From the NCBI GenBank assembly GCA_002255905.1, contig NKIN01000001.1:868001-932000 (forward strand): DNA of 64,000 bases. Reading direction: 5' to 3'. This DNA is from Burkholderiales bacterium PBB1 (GTDB taxonomy: Bacteria; Pseudomonadota; Gammaproteobacteria; Burkholderiales; Burkholderiaceae_C). Of this stretch, positions 40,955 to 49,841 are shown piece after piece. The notes below the pieces were generated by a model. It saw nothing but the letters and a program-made list of their open reading frames with translations, was not told the DNA's origin and made no database searches. How positions within the stretch are numbered: position 1 is the first letter of the stretch; every line of letters begins with the position of its first letter. Both the position numbers and the translations under genes were made by a program.

Positions 40955-42175
40955 ATGGACCTGACCCCGCATTTCCCGATTTACATGGACTATGGCGCCA
41001 CCAGCCCGGTGGATCAGCGCGTCGTCGACGCGATGATTCCCTGGCTGCGTGAGCACTTCGGCAACCCGGCCTCGCGCAGTCACGCCTGGGGCTGGGAGGC
41101 GGAAGCTGCCGTCGAGAAGGCGCGGGAAGAGGTTGCGGCGCTGATCGGTGCCGATCCGCGCGAGATCGTCTGGACATCGGGTGCGACCGAGTCGAACAAT
41201 CTGGCCCTCAAGGGTGCAGCGCAGTTCTACAAGACGCGCGGCAAACACATCATCACCGTCAAGACTGAGCACAAGGCCGTGCTCGACACGGTGCGCGAAC
41301 TCGAGCGGCAGGGCTTCGATGCCACCTACCTCGACGTGCAGGAAGACGGGTTGCTCGATTTCGAGGCGCTGAAGGCTGCGATCCGCCCTGACACCATCCT
41401 GATCTCGGTGATGTTGGTCAACAACGAGATCGGCGTCATCCAGGACATCCCGGCGATTGGCACGCTGTGCCGCGAGCGCGGCATCATCTTCCATGTCGAT
41501 GCGGCGCAGGCCACCGGCAAGGTCGCGATCGACCTGACCACGCTTCCGGTCGACCTGATGAGCCTGGCCTCACACAAGACCTACGGCCCGAAGGGCATCG
41601 GTGCGTTGTACGTCCGGCGCAAGCCTCGCGTGCGCATCGAGGCGCAAATGCACGGCGGTGGCCACGAGCGCGGCATGCGTTCGGGCACGCTGCCCACGCA
41701 CCAGATCGTCGGCATGGGTGTAGCGTTCCGCATCGCCCGCGAGGAGATGGCTTCAGAGAACGAGCGCATCCGCGTGCTGCACAAGCGTCTGCTCGCCGGG
41801 TTGTCCGACATCGAGCAGACCTTCCTGAACGGTCACCCGACGCAGCGCATCCCGCACAACGTCAACATGTCGTTCAACTTCGTCGAAGGCGAGTCCCTGA
41901 TCATGGGCATCAAGGGCATCGCGGTGTCCTCGGGCTCGGCCTGTACCTCGGCCAGTCTGGAGCCCAGCTACGTGCTGCGCGCGCTGGGCCGCAGTGATGA
42001 ACTGGCGCACTCGAGCCTGCGCATGACGATCGGCCGTTTCACCACGACCGAGGAAATCGACTACGTGATCACCACACTGAAGGATCGCGTCGCCAAGTTG
42101 CGCGAGTTGTCTCCCCTGTGGGACATGTACAAGGAGGGTGTCGACATCAGCACCATCCAGTGGGCCGCACATTGA
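40955..42175 (+). CDS. iscS: Cysteine desulfurase IscS
   Basis: IscS takes sulfur from cysteine and hands it to IscU and other acceptors. The 406-residue protein has the PLP lysine in [12 protein letters not shown], the active-site cysteine in [17 protein letters not shown], and the family start [11 protein letters not shown]. It follows iscR by 23 bp. Length is standard. Confidence 0.96.
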   Translation: MDLTPHFPIYMDYGATSPVDQRVVDAMIPWLREHFGNPASRSHAWGWEAEAAVEKAREEVAALIGADPREIVWTSGATESNNLALKGAAQFYKTRGKHIITVKTEHKAVLDTVRELERQGFDATYLDVQEDGLLDFEALKAAIRPDTILISVMLVNNEIGVIQDIPAIGTLCRERGIIFHVDAAQATGKVAIDLTTLPVDLMSLASHKTYGPKGIGALYVRRKPRVRIEAQMHGGGHERGMRSGTLPTHQIVGMGVAFRIAREEMASENERIRVLHKRLLAGLSDIEQTFLNGHPTQRIPHNVNMSFNFVEGESLIMGIKGIAVSSGSACTSASLEPSYVLRALGRSDELAHSSLRMTIGRFTTTEEIDYVITTLKDRVAKLRELSPLWDMYKEGVDISTIQWAAH

Positions 42176-42214
42176 GCACGGCCCGGCATCTGATGATGAG
42201 TTTGGAGTATTGAG

Positions 42215-42631
42215 ATGGCCTACAGCGAAAAAGTTGTCGAACACTACGAAAACCCCCGCAATGTCGGCTCGTTCGACAAGGGTGACGACACGGTGGGCAC
42301 TGGCATGGTGGGTGCGCCTGCCTGCGGTGACGTGATGAAGCTGCAGATCAAGGTCAACCCGGCCACCGGCCTGATCGAAGACGCGAAGTTCAAGACCTAT
42401 GGCTGCGGCTCGGCCATCGCGTCGAGCTCGCTGGTGACTGAATGGATCAAGGGCAAGTCGCTGGACGAAGCCCTGACCATCAAGAACACCCACATCGCCG
42501 AGGAGTTGGCGCTGCCGCCGGTGAAGATCCACTGCTCGATCCTGGCGGAAGATGCGATCAAGGCTGCGGTCAATGACTACAAGGCCAAGACCGCATCAAC
42601 GGCGGCTCCAGTGGGTGAAATCGCGCACTGA
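42215..42631 (+). CDS. iscU: Fe-S cluster scaffold IscU
   Basis: IscU assembles [2Fe-2S] clusters. The 138-residue protein has the three cysteines in GAPACGDVMK, YGCGSAIASSS and KIHCSILAED, and the HscA-recognition motif LPPVK just before the last cysteine. The C-terminal extension (YKAKTASTAAPVGEIAH) is slightly longer than in E. coli. Confidence 0.96.
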   Translation: MAYSEKVVEHYENPRNVGSFDKGDDTVGTGMVGAPACGDVMKLQIKVNPATGLIEDAKFKTYGCGSAIASSSLVTEWIKGKSLDEALTIKNTHIAEELALPPVKIHCSILAEDAIKAAVNDYKAKTASTAAPVGEIAH

Positions 42632-42634
42632 ACC

Positions 42635-42958
42635 ATGGCTGTCACATTGACTGAAGCAGCAGCACGGCACGTCACCCGTTACATCGGCAAGCGAGGCAAG
42701 GGCGTGGGTGTGCGACTGGGCGTGCGCACCACTGGCTGTTCGGGCTTGGCCTACAAGCTCGAATATGCCGACGATGTGGCACCCGAGGACACGGTGTTTG
42801 AAGACCAAGGGGTCAAGGTGCTGGTCGACCCGAAAAGCCTGCCCTACATCGATGGCACCGAACTCGACTTCGTGCGCGAAGGCCTGAATGAAGGCTTCAA
42901 GTTCCACAACCCCCGCGAGAAAGACCGGTGTGGTTGCGGCGAATCCTTCCGAGTGTGA
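42635..42958 (+). CDS. iscA: A-type Fe-S carrier IscA
   Basis: IscA carries clusters to target apoproteins. The 107-residue protein has the cysteine pattern [13 protein letters not shown] and C-terminal DRCGCGESF. It starts three bases after the iscU stop, so translation is probably coupled. Confidence 0.95.
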   Translation: MAVTLTEAAARHVTRYIGKRGKGVGVRLGVRTTGCSGLAYKLEYADDVAPEDTVFEDQGVKVLVDPKSLPYIDGTELDFVREGLNEGFKFHNPREKDRCGCGESFRV

Positions 42959-43008
42959 GGAGTTGTCTGCTCAGGCTCTGAGCCGCACTTGCGCTTGAAT
43001 CGAATGCG

Positions 43009-43530
43009 GTGATGCAGCTCGACGACGATGATTTCGAACTCTTCGGCTTGCCCCGGCGTTTCGAACAGGACGCTGCTGCACTCGACGCCCGTTGGCGCAC
43101 GCTGCTGGCCGAATCCCACCCAGATCGCTTCATCAGCGCGGGCGCGCAGGCGCAGCGTCTGGCCATGCAATGGTCGGTGCGTATCAACGAGGCGCATCGA
43201 CGCCTGAAAGACCCGATGTCGCGAGCTGCCTACCTCTGCGAGCTGAACGGCGCACCGATCCATGCAGAAGACAACACCGCGATGCCCAGCGCTTTCTTGA
43301 TGCAGCAAATGGAATGGCGTGAGTCGCTGGATGACGCACAGACGCTGAGTGAGGTCGAGACGCTGGCGTCTGCTGTCTCGGCACACCGTGAGCGCACCTT
43401 GCGCGAGCTGCGCGTGCTGCTCGACGAGCAACACAACCACACTGCGGCTGCGCAGCAGGTCAGGGCGCTGATGTTCGTCGAGCGCTTCGCCAGCGACGTC
43501 GATCACCGCCTGGAAGCGTTGGAACCGTAA
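43009..43530 (+). CDS. hscB: Co-chaperone HscB
   Basis: HscB is a J-domain protein that brings IscU to HscA. The 173-residue protein has an N-terminal J domain with the HPD motif ([16 protein letters not shown]) and a C-terminal helical bundle that binds IscU. hscA starts four bases downstream. Confidence 0.94.
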   Translation: MMQLDDDDFELFGLPRRFEQDAAALDARWRTLLAESHPDRFISAGAQAQRLAMQWSVRINEAHRRLKDPMSRAAYLCELNGAPIHAEDNTAMPSAFLMQQMEWRESLDDAQTLSEVETLASAVSAHRERTLRELRVLLDEQHNHTAAAQQVRALMFVERFASDVDHRLEALEP

Positions 43531-43534
43531 TCAC

Positions 43535-45406
43535 ATGGCTTTGCTTCAAATCTCCGAGCCTGGCGGCGCGCCGGATCCCCACCAGCGCCGTGTCGCGGTC
43601 GGCATCGACCTCGGTACCACGCATTCGCTCGTGGCTGCCGTGCGCCACGGCGTGGCCGAATGCCTGCCCGATGCGACCGGCCGCGTGATCCTGCCATCGG
43701 CCGTGCGTTACCTGCCTGACGGGCGCCGCCAGATCGGCGCTGCTGCGCTCGCTGAAGCGGCGTCCGATCCTCAAAACACGCTGGTCTCGGTCAAACGCTT
43801 CATGGGCCGCGGCCTTGCCGACCTTGCCGATCGGGCCAGGCTGCCTTACGACTTCGTCGATGCGCCGGGCATGCTGCAGATTCGCACGGTGGATGGTGTG
43901 AAGTCGCCTGTGGAGGTGTCGGCTGAAATCCTGGCCACCCTGCGCCAGCGCGCTGAAGACACCTTTGACGATGAACTCTTCGGTGCCGTGGTCACCGTGC
44001 CAGCCTACTTCGATGACGCCCAGCGGCAAGCCACGAAAGACGCGGCTCAGCTCGCCGGCCTGAACGTGCTGCGCCTGATCAACGAACCGACGGCAGCCGC
44101 GATCGCCTACGGTCTGGAGAATGGCTCCGAAGGCCTGTATGCGGTCTACGACCTCGGGGGTGGCACCTTCGACATCTCGCTCCTGCGCCTGAGCGCCGGT
44201 GTGTTCGAGGTGGTGGCCACCGGTGGTGATTCAGCGCTGGGTGGCGACGACTTCGACCACGCGCTGGCCGACTGGGCGCTGGCGCAGGCCGGGATGTCGG
44301 CCGAATCGGCGCAGGACAAGCGCGCGGTGCTGGTCGCTGCCCGGGCCGCAAAGGAAAAGCTGTCATCGGCCGACCATGCGACGCTGGCGTGCCCGATTTC
44401 CGGCAGCCCTGGTGGCCCGACCGAGTTGTCGGTGCGCGTCACCCGCGATCAGTTCGACGCGATCACGCACGATCTGGTCTTGCGCACCGTGACCGTGCTG
44501 CGCAAGGTGCTGCGCGATGCCAAGACCGACAAGGCCGCGGTGCAGGGCGTCGTGATGGTCGGTGGCTCGACCCGCATGCCCGCAGTGCAGGCTGCGGTGG
44601 CCGACTTCTTCGGCAAGGCGCCGCTGAACAATCTGAATCCCGACGAGGTCGTGGCTCTGGGGGCTGCGCTGCACGCCAACACGCTGGCCGGCAATGCCGG
44701 TGCCGAAGAGATGCTGCTGCTCGACGTGATCCCGCTGTCGCTCGGCCTGGAGACCATGGGCGGGCTGGTTGAACGCATCATCCCGCGCAACAGCGCGATC
44801 CCCACCGCGCGCGCGCAGGACTTCACCACGTTCAAGGACGGGCAGACCGCGCTGGCTATCCATGTGGTGCAGGGCGAGCGCGAACTGGTCAGCGACTGCC
44901 GCTCGCTCGCCCGTTTCGAGTTGCGCGGCATCCCGCCGATGGTGGCCGGTGCGGCGCGCATCCGCGTGAGTTTCACGGTGGATGCCGACGGCATGCTCAG
45001 CGTGGCTGCGCGTGAAGAGGGCTCGGGCGTCGAGGCGTCGATTGCGGTCAAGCCCAGTTATGGGCTGGCCGACGAGGACATCGCCCGCATGTTGAGCGAA
45101 AGCTTCACCACGGCCGAGGTCGACATGAAGGAGCGCGCGCTGCGCGAGTCGCGCGTCGAAGCCGAGCGGATGACGCTGGCCACGCGTGCCGCCATCGCTG
45201 CCGACGGCGATCTGTTGAACGCGCAGGACATCGCGGCGATCGAAGCGATGCTGGGCAAGCTTGAAGCCGCCCGCCAGGGCAGCGACCATCACTCGATTGA
45301 CGCGGCCGTCGAAGCGCTGGCCCACAGCACCGAGGCCTTCGCCGCCGAACGAATGAATCGGGGCATCCGCAAGGCGCTGGCCGGACGCCGTGTCACCGAG
45401 GTCTGA
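43535..45406 (+). CDS. hscA: Fe-S chaperone HscA (Hsp70 family)
   Basis: HscA uses ATP to release clusters from IscU. The 623-residue Hsp70 has [27 protein letters not shown] and [13 protein letters not shown] in the ATPase half, and a substrate domain with [15 protein letters not shown]. Gene order between hscB and fdx and its shorter-than-DnaK length mark it as HscA. Confidence 0.96.
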   Translation: MALLQISEPGGAPDPHQRRVAVGIDLGTTHSLVAAVRHGVAECLPDATGRVILPSAVRYLPDGRRQIGAAALAEAASDPQNTLVSVKRFMGRGLADLADRARLPYDFVDAPGMLQIRTVDGVKSPVEVSAEILATLRQRAEDTFDDELFGAVVTVPAYFDDAQRQATKDAAQLAGLNVLRLINEPTAAAIAYGLENGSEGLYAVYDLGGGTFDISLLRLSAGVFEVVATGGDSALGGDDFDHALADWALAQAGMSAESAQDKRAVLVAARAAKEKLSSADHATLACPISGSPGGPTELSVRVTRDQFDAITHDLVLRTVTVLRKVLRDAKTDKAAVQGVVMVGGSTRMPAVQAAVADFFGKAPLNNLNPDEVVALGAALHANTLAGNAGAEEMLLLDVIPLSLGLETMGGLVERIIPRNSAIPTARAQDFTTFKDGQTALAIHVVQGERELVSDCRSLARFELRGIPPMVAGAARIRVSFTVDADGMLSVAAREEGSGVEASIAVKPSYGLADEDIARMLSESFTTAEVDMKERALRESRVEAERMTLATRAAIAADGDLLNAQDIAAIEAMLGKLEAARQGSDHHSIDAAVEALAHSTEAFAAERMNRGIRKALAGRRVTEV

Positions 45407-45418
45407 GCAGGAACCCGC

Positions 45419-45757
45419 ATGCCCGTCATCAAGATACTGCCGCACGCCGAATATTGCCCGCAAGGCACCGAGATCACGGCTCAGCCAGGGACCTCGATCT
45501 GCGAAGCGTTGCTGGAAAACGGCATCGAAATCGAGCACGCCTGCGAGATGAGCTGCGCGTGCACCACCTGCCATGTGGTGGTACGGCAGGGGTTCGCATC
45601 GCTCGGCGAGATGGATGAAACCGAAGAAGATCTGCTCGACCGCGCCTGGGGCCTGGAGCCCGACTCACGCCTGTCGTGTCAGGCCATCCTGTCGCAGCAG
45701 GACGTGACGATCGAGATCCCGAAGTACACGATCAATCACGCCAAGGAAATGCACTGA
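45419..45757 (+). CDS. fdx: Isc-type [2Fe-2S] ferredoxin
   Basis: The 112-residue protein has the adrenodoxin-type ligand set in CEMSCACTTCHVVV and a later Cys in SRLSCQAIL. It supplies electrons for cluster assembly. It is the last isc gene here; iscX, which often follows, is absent because the convergent nrtD stop lies nine bases on. Confidence 0.95.
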   Translation: MPVIKILPHAEYCPQGTEITAQPGTSICEALLENGIEIEHACEMSCACTTCHVVVRQGFASLGEMDETEEDLLDRAWGLEPDSRLSCQAILSQQDVTIEIPKYTINHAKEMH

Positions 45758-45766
45758 ACGTGTGAT

Positions 45767-46567
45767 TCAGGCCGCCTGACGCTCCACATGCCCGTGCCGG
45801 GTGTACAGGAAGTCGAGCACCTCCTTGCGGTAATTCACATAGCGGGTGTCGGCGGCGAGTTCGACCCGGTTGCGCGGTCGCGGCAGTTGCACGTTGACGA
45901 TCTCGCCGATGGTGGCGGCCGGGCCGTTGGTCATCATCACGATGCGGTCCGACAGCAGCACCGCCTCGTCGACATCGTGCGTCACCATCACCACCGTGCT
46001 GTGGGTGCGCTGCACGATCTTCAGCAACTCGTCTTGCAGCTTGGCGCGGGTCAGTGCGTCGAGTGCGCCGAAGGGCTCGTCCATCAGCAGCACCTTGGGC
46101 TCCATGGCCAGCGCGCGGGCGATGCCCACACGCTGCTTCATGCCGCCCGAGATTTCATGCGGCCGCTTGGTGACCGCGTGGCCCATGTCGACCAGTTCCA
46201 GTGCGGACTTCGTGCGCTGGTTCAGCTGATCCTTGGACTCGCGTGCACCGAACACCCGCTCGACGCCCAGATGCACGTTCTCGAAGCAGGTGAGCCACGG
46301 CAGCAGTGAATGGTTCTGGAACACCACGGCGCGTTCCGGGCTGGGCGCGGCGATCTCGCGGTTGTCGCAGAACAGCGCGCCCGAGGTGGGCAACGTGAGC
46401 CCGGCAATCAGGTTCAGCAAGGTCGACTTGCCGCAACCCGAATGGCCGATCAGCGTCACGAACTCGCCCTTGGCCACGCTCAGGTTGATGTCGCGCAGCG
46501 CGTGAAAGCTGCCCTTCTTGGTGTGGAACGTCATTTCGGCGTTCTCCACGAGGATGAAGTTGTTCAT
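45767..46567 (-). CDS. nrtD: Nitrate-type ABC transporter ATPase
   Basis: The 266-residue ATPase has Walker A GHSGCGKST, Q-loop VFQNHSLLPWLTCFENV, signature ISGGMKQRVGIARAL and Walker B VLLMDEPFGALD. It resembles NrtD/TauB/SsuB; the neighbours favour nitrate or nitrite. It lacks the binding-protein-like C-terminal domain of NrtC, so it is the short type. Confidence 0.88.
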   Translation of the reverse strand: MNNFILVENAEMTFHTKKGSFHALRDINLSVAKGEFVTLIGHSGCGKSTLLNLIAGLTLPTSGALFCDNREIAAPSPERAVVFQNHSLLPWLTCFENVHLGVERVFGARESKDQLNQRTKSALELVDMGHAVTKRPHEISGGMKQRVGIARALAMEPKVLLMDEPFGALDALTRAKLQDELLKIVQRTHSTVVMVTHDVDEAVLLSDRIVMMTNGPAATIGEIVNVQLPRPRNRVELAADTRYVNYRKEVLDFLYTRHGHVERQAA

Positions 46568-46595
46568 GGTCAGCGTGCCTGTTGAAGTCGAGGGG

Positions 46596-47510
46596 TCAGA
46601 CGTCGTCGTAGCTGAAGCGCTTGGCCACGGCGACCAATGCGGTTTCGAGCAGAAGACCCACCACGCCGATCACGAAGATGGCGATGATGATGTGCTTTAC
46701 ATTCAGGTTGTTCCACTCGTCCCAGACCCAGAAGCCGATGCCGACACCACCGGTCAGCATCTCGGCGGCCACGATCACCAGCCAGGCCGTGCCCACCGAC
46801 AGGCGCACACCGGTCAGCATGTAGGGCAGCACCGCGGGGAACAGGATCTTCTTGATGATCGTCCACTCCGACAGGTTCAGCACCCGTGCCACGTTCAGGT
46901 AGTCCACGGGCACGCGCTGCACCCCCACCGCGGTGTTGATGATCATCGGCCAGATCGAGCAGATGAAGATGGTCCAGATCGCCGCCGGGTTGGCGGCCTT
47001 GAACACCAGCAGGCCGATCGGCAACCAGGCCAGCGGCGACACCGGACGCAGCAAGCTGATCAACGGCGAGACCATGTCGTTGAGCACCTTGAAGCGGCCG
47101 ATCATGAAGCCCACCGGAATGCCGACCGCTGCCGCCAGGCCAAAGCCCACCGCCACCCGCTCCAGCGAGAACAGGATGTTCCAGCCGATGCCCTGGTCGT
47201 TCGGGCCCTTGCTGTAGAACGGATCTGCGAACAGCTCGACCGCCGCCTTGAAGGTTTCCAGTGGACTGGGGAAGCTGGTGCTGTTCAGCGTGGCCAATGC
47301 CCACAGCGCCACCAGCAGACCCAGGCCGACCATCGGGAACAGTGCTTTCAGCAGCCATCCGCCCCAGTCGAATGGTGCGCGTGACGCCGAGGTTGAAGTC
47401 GGTGCCTGCGGGCTCGCGCCACCTGCGGTAACGGGCGCATCCCGGGCCAGCTTCTGAGCCTGCAACTCGGCCGAAGCGGCCAACGGGGTGTGGAACACGG
47501 CACTGACCAT
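46596..47510 (-). CDS. nrtB: Nitrate-type ABC transporter permease
   Basis: The 304-residue inner-membrane protein has about six helices and the EAA-type loop (VQRVPVDYLNVARVLNLSEW, about residue 178) that contacts the ATPase. Its N-terminus has an extra 45-residue cytoplasmic lead rich in Ala, Ser and Pro. It sits 28 bp upstream of nrtD and 39 bp after nrtA. Confidence 0.88.
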   Translation of the reverse strand: MVSAVFHTPLAASAELQAQKLARDAPVTAGGASPQAPTSTSASRAPFDWGGWLLKALFPMVGLGLLVALWALATLNSTSFPSPLETFKAAVELFADPFYSKGPNDQGIGWNILFSLERVAVGFGLAAAVGIPVGFMIGRFKVLNDMVSPLISLLRPVSPLAWLPIGLLVFKAANPAAIWTIFICSIWPMIINTAVGVQRVPVDYLNVARVLNLSEWTIIKKILFPAVLPYMLTGVRLSVGTAWLVIVAAEMLTGGVGIGFWVWDEWNNLNVKHIIIAIFVIGVVGLLLETALVAVAKRFSYDDV

Positions 47511-47549
47511 GAAGAACTCCTGGTGGTGTGGTGGATGCGGTGGGCGCGC

Positions 47550-48803
47550 TCAGGCCTTGATCGCGAAGCTGTCGGCGTATTTCTTCGGGTCCTTGCCGTC
47601 CCAGATCACGCCGTCGATCAGCTTGCTGGTGCGCATGGGTTCTTTGGGCACGCTGATGTTCAGTGCGCTGGCCACCTGCTTGTAGAGGTCGATCTGGTTG
47701 ATCTGCTTGGCCACCGCCAGGTAGTCAGGGTGCTCCTTGATCAGGCCCCAGCGCTTGTGCTGCGTGAGGAACCACATGCCGTCCGACAGGTACGGGAAAT
47801 TCACCGCGCCGTCGTTGAAGAACTTCATGTGGTTCGGATCGTCCCAGGTCTTGCCCAGGCCGTTCTGGTAGCGGCCCAGGATGCGCTGGTTGATCGCATC
47901 GACGCCGGTGTTCACATACGACTTGTCAGCGATGGTCTCGGCCATCTTGACCTTGTTCTGCAGGCCCGCATCGATCCAGCGGCTGGCTTCGAGCACGGCC
48001 ATCATCACGGCACGTGCGGTGTTCGGGTACTTCTTGACGAAGTCACTGGTGGTGCCCAGCACCTTCTCGGGGTGATCCTTCCAGATGTCCTGCGTGGTGA
48101 CTGCGGTGATGCCGATGCCGTCGATGATCGCGCGGTGACCCCAGGGCTCGCCAACGCAGAAGCCGTCCATGTTGCCCACCCGCATGTTGGCCACCATCTG
48201 CGGCGGCGGAACGGTGATCAGCTTGGCGCCGCGCACTGGATCGATGCCTGACGCGGCAAGCCAGTAATGCATCCACATCGCATGGGTGCCGGTGGGGAAG
48301 GTGCCTGCGAAGGTGTATTCGCGCTTTTCCTTGGCCATGACCTTGGCCAGCCCGGCGCCGTCGACAGCGCCCTTGTCGGCCAATGCCTTGGACAAGGTGA
48401 TGGCCTGCCCGTTGTTGTTCAGGCTCATCAGCACGGCCATGTCCTTCTTCGGCCCGGCGGTACCCATGTGCACGCCGTAGATCAGGCCATACAGCACATG
48501 CGCCATGTCGAGCTCGCCGTTGACCAGCTTGTCGCGTACCCCGGCCCACGAAGCCTCTTTCGACGGGATGATCTTGACGCCGTACTTCTTGTCGAAGCCA
48601 AGCACAGAGGCCATCACGACGGATGCGCAGTCGGTCAGCGGAATGAAGCCGATGCGCACCTCCTCTTTCTCGGGCTTGTCCGAGCCCTGCGCGTAGACCG
48701 CGCTCTGCAATCCGGGAACGAGGCCGGCTGCGCTGGTGGCAGCCGCCGCTTTGATCAGGGTTCGGCGGCTCATGTCGGTCTTTCGCGTGAGAGGGAGGTT
48801 CAT
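47550..48803 (-). CDS. nrtA: Nitrate-type ABC substrate-binding protein with Tat signal
   Basis: The 417-residue protein starts with a twin-arginine signal (MSRRTLIKAAAATSAAGLVP) and belongs to the CmpA/NrtA/NasS binding-protein family (RIGFIPLTDCASVVMASVLGF, YGLIYGVHMGTAGPKKDMAV, VGEPWGHRAIIDGIG). The Tat signal means it acts in the periplasm. AAGGA five to six bases before the ATG at 48803 fixes the start; an internal ATG ten codons later is less likely. It is read through a NasT-type leader. Confidence 0.88.
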   Translation of the reverse strand: MNLPLTRKTDMSRRTLIKAAAATSAAGLVPGLQSAVYAQGSDKPEKEEVRIGFIPLTDCASVVMASVLGFDKKYGVKIIPSKEASWAGVRDKLVNGELDMAHVLYGLIYGVHMGTAGPKKDMAVLMSLNNNGQAITLSKALADKGAVDGAGLAKVMAKEKREYTFAGTFPTGTHAMWMHYWLAASGIDPVRGAKLITVPPPQMVANMRVGNMDGFCVGEPWGHRAIIDGIGITAVTTQDIWKDHPEKVLGTTSDFVKKYPNTARAVMMAVLEASRWIDAGLQNKVKMAETIADKSYVNTGVDAINQRILGRYQNGLGKTWDDPNHMKFFNDGAVNFPYLSDGMWFLTQHKRWGLIKEHPDYLAVAKQINQIDLYKQVASALNISVPKEPMRTSKLIDGVIWDGKDPKKYADSFAIKA

Positions 48804-48840
48804 GGTGTCCTTCGATTGACGAGGCGATGAAAAGCAAAGC

Positions 48841-48902
48841 GCAAACAAAAACGGCGCCCACGCTGTCGATCTCGAAAGACCCAAGACAGTGAGGGACGCC
48901 GT
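48841..48902 (-). terminator. Leader terminator (attenuator) before nrtA
   Basis: On the minus strand ACGGCG...CTGTC (48902-48885) pairs with GACAG...CGCCGT (48867-48851), with a few mismatches in the middle, followed at once by TTTTGTTTGC. This is a strong intrinsic terminator placed 38 bases before the nrtA start, where it would stop transcription unless antiterminated. Confidence 0.75.
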
Positions 48903-48917
48903 CGCCCGGTTCGCAAT

Positions 48918-48933
48918 CCACCCGGAAAGGTGG
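48918..48933 (-). other. Second leader hairpin, loop UUUCCG
   Basis: CCACC and GGTGG enclose a six-base loop. It lies between the ANTAR-type hairpin and the terminator, where the second ANTAR hairpin is expected. Its loop lacks the A1 and G4 bases that ANTAR proteins read, so it may not be a true binding stem. Confidence 0.35.
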
Positions 48934-48949
48934 CGCGAGAATTTCATTC

Positions 48950-48969
48950 GCAGATCGCCTTTGACCTGC
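48950..48969 (-). promoter_or_regulatory. ANTAR-type RNA hairpin for NasT
   Basis: The minus strand reads GCAGGTC, AAAGGC, GATCTGC: a seven-base stem with one G-U pair and a six-base loop with A at position 1 and G at position 4. That is the ANTAR recognition rule. The hairpin starts at about +4 of the predicted transcript and stands upstream of the terminator. The nearby nasT gene encodes an ANTAR protein. Confidence 0.6.
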
Positions 48970-48982
48970 TGTACATCCACTC

Positions 48983-48998
48983 AGCAAGCGCTGTGCCA
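48983..48998 (-). promoter_or_regulatory. Sigma-54 promoter for nrtABD
   Basis: Read on the minus strand: TGGCACA, GCGC, TTGCT. The -12 box is perfect, the -24 box differs at one base, and GG and GC are ten bases apart. The predicted start is near 48972. Confidence 0.8.
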
Positions 48999-49038
48999 AT
49001 GGCTTGCCAAGGCAAGAGCCCCTCGCGTTTGGCGGATG

Positions 49039-49055
49039 TGCACCAACAAAAGGCG
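49039..49055. promoter_or_regulatory. NtrC-like half-site upstream of nrt
   Basis: TGCACCA is a perfect NtrC half, followed by ACA and a poor second half (9 of 14 positions overall). It lies about 45 bp upstream of the -24 box, close but possible for an enhancer. Confidence 0.35.
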
Positions 49056-49133
49056 AGCAGGAGGTTTGTGGCGAAGCACGGCGTCGATGACGCCTGGCCT
49101 GCACTGTTTTGGGCACATCCCGCCCAGGCTGCG

Positions 49134-49763
49134 TCAGCCCAGCAAGTCAGCCACGTCGACGATGCGCTGCGCGACATCGACCAGTTTCAGTCCCTTGTCC
49201 ATGGCGGCCTTGCGCAACAGCGCGTAAGCCTCGCCTTCAGGCAGTCCTTGACGCTTCATCAGGATGCCCTTGGCACGGTCGATGATCTTGCGGTCTGACA
49301 GTTGGGTGCGCGCATCGGCCAGCTCACGGCGCAGCGATTCCTCGTGCTCGAAGCGGGCGAGGGCGATTTCCAGCACGGGCCTCACGCGGTCAGCCGACAG
49401 GCCCGACACCACATAGGCGGTCACACCGGAGGCGATCGCGGCGCTGACATGGCTGGTGTCGCCATCGTTGGTGAACAGCACGATCGGTCGTCGCGCATCG
49501 CGGGTGGCGACCACCACGTGTTCCAGGGTATCGCGTGCGCCGCTTTCTGCATCGACGATCACCATGTCAGGGGAGATCTGCGCGAGGCGCTCGGGCAGGA
49601 ACACATCGGCCGGCAGCACGGCGACGATGTTGTAGCCGCTCTCCAGCAGACCGATGCGCAGGCTGCGCGAACGTTCTGTCAGCAGTTCGTCGTGGTCGTC
49701 GGCAGGCCCATCGGCCGTCAATGTGTCGGGCGCGATGATGACGATGCGCAGGGCAGGTTTCAT
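49134..49763 (-). CDS. nasT: ANTAR-domain antitermination regulator NasT
   Basis: The 209-residue protein has an N-terminal receiver-like domain (IVIIAPDTL start, PDMVIVDAES, VLFTNDGD) and a C-terminal ANTAR RNA-binding domain (DRKIIDRAKGILMKRQGLPEGEAYALLRKAAMDKGLKL). NasT proteins bind hairpin leaders of nitrate/nitrite genes and prevent termination when freed from NasS. It lies just upstream of nrtABD and its leader. No nasS gene is in this window. Confidence 0.9.
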   Translation of the reverse strand: MKPALRIVIIAPDTLTADGPADDHDELLTERSRSLRIGLLESGYNIVAVLPADVFLPERLAQISPDMVIVDAESGARDTLEHVVVATRDARRPIVLFTNDGDTSHVSAAIASGVTAYVVSGLSADRVRPVLEIALARFEHEESLRRELADARTQLSDRKIIDRAKGILMKRQGLPEGEAYALLRKAAMDKGLKLVDVAQRIVDVADLLG

Positions 49764-49841
49764 GCGGTGTAAGAACGCAAATTTCACGCCACGAAGTCTG
49801 GCCCCGACGATACCTTCCAGGTCGCCGCCTACACTCCGCGC

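Larger units (their letters stand above)
48804..49133 (-). other. 330-bp promoter and untranslated leader of nrtABD
   Basis: No gene is supported between nasT and nrtA. On the minus strand the order is an NtrC-like half-site, a sigma-54 promoter, a transcript start near 48972, an ANTAR-type hairpin, a second short hairpin, an intrinsic terminator and the nrtA ribosome site. This is the layout of an antitermination leader. Confidence 0.75.

Noticed and set aside
48918-48933. Second leader hairpin called as a full ANTAR stem
   Set aside because: Its six-base loop UUUCCG lacks A1 and G4, so I list it only as a hairpin.
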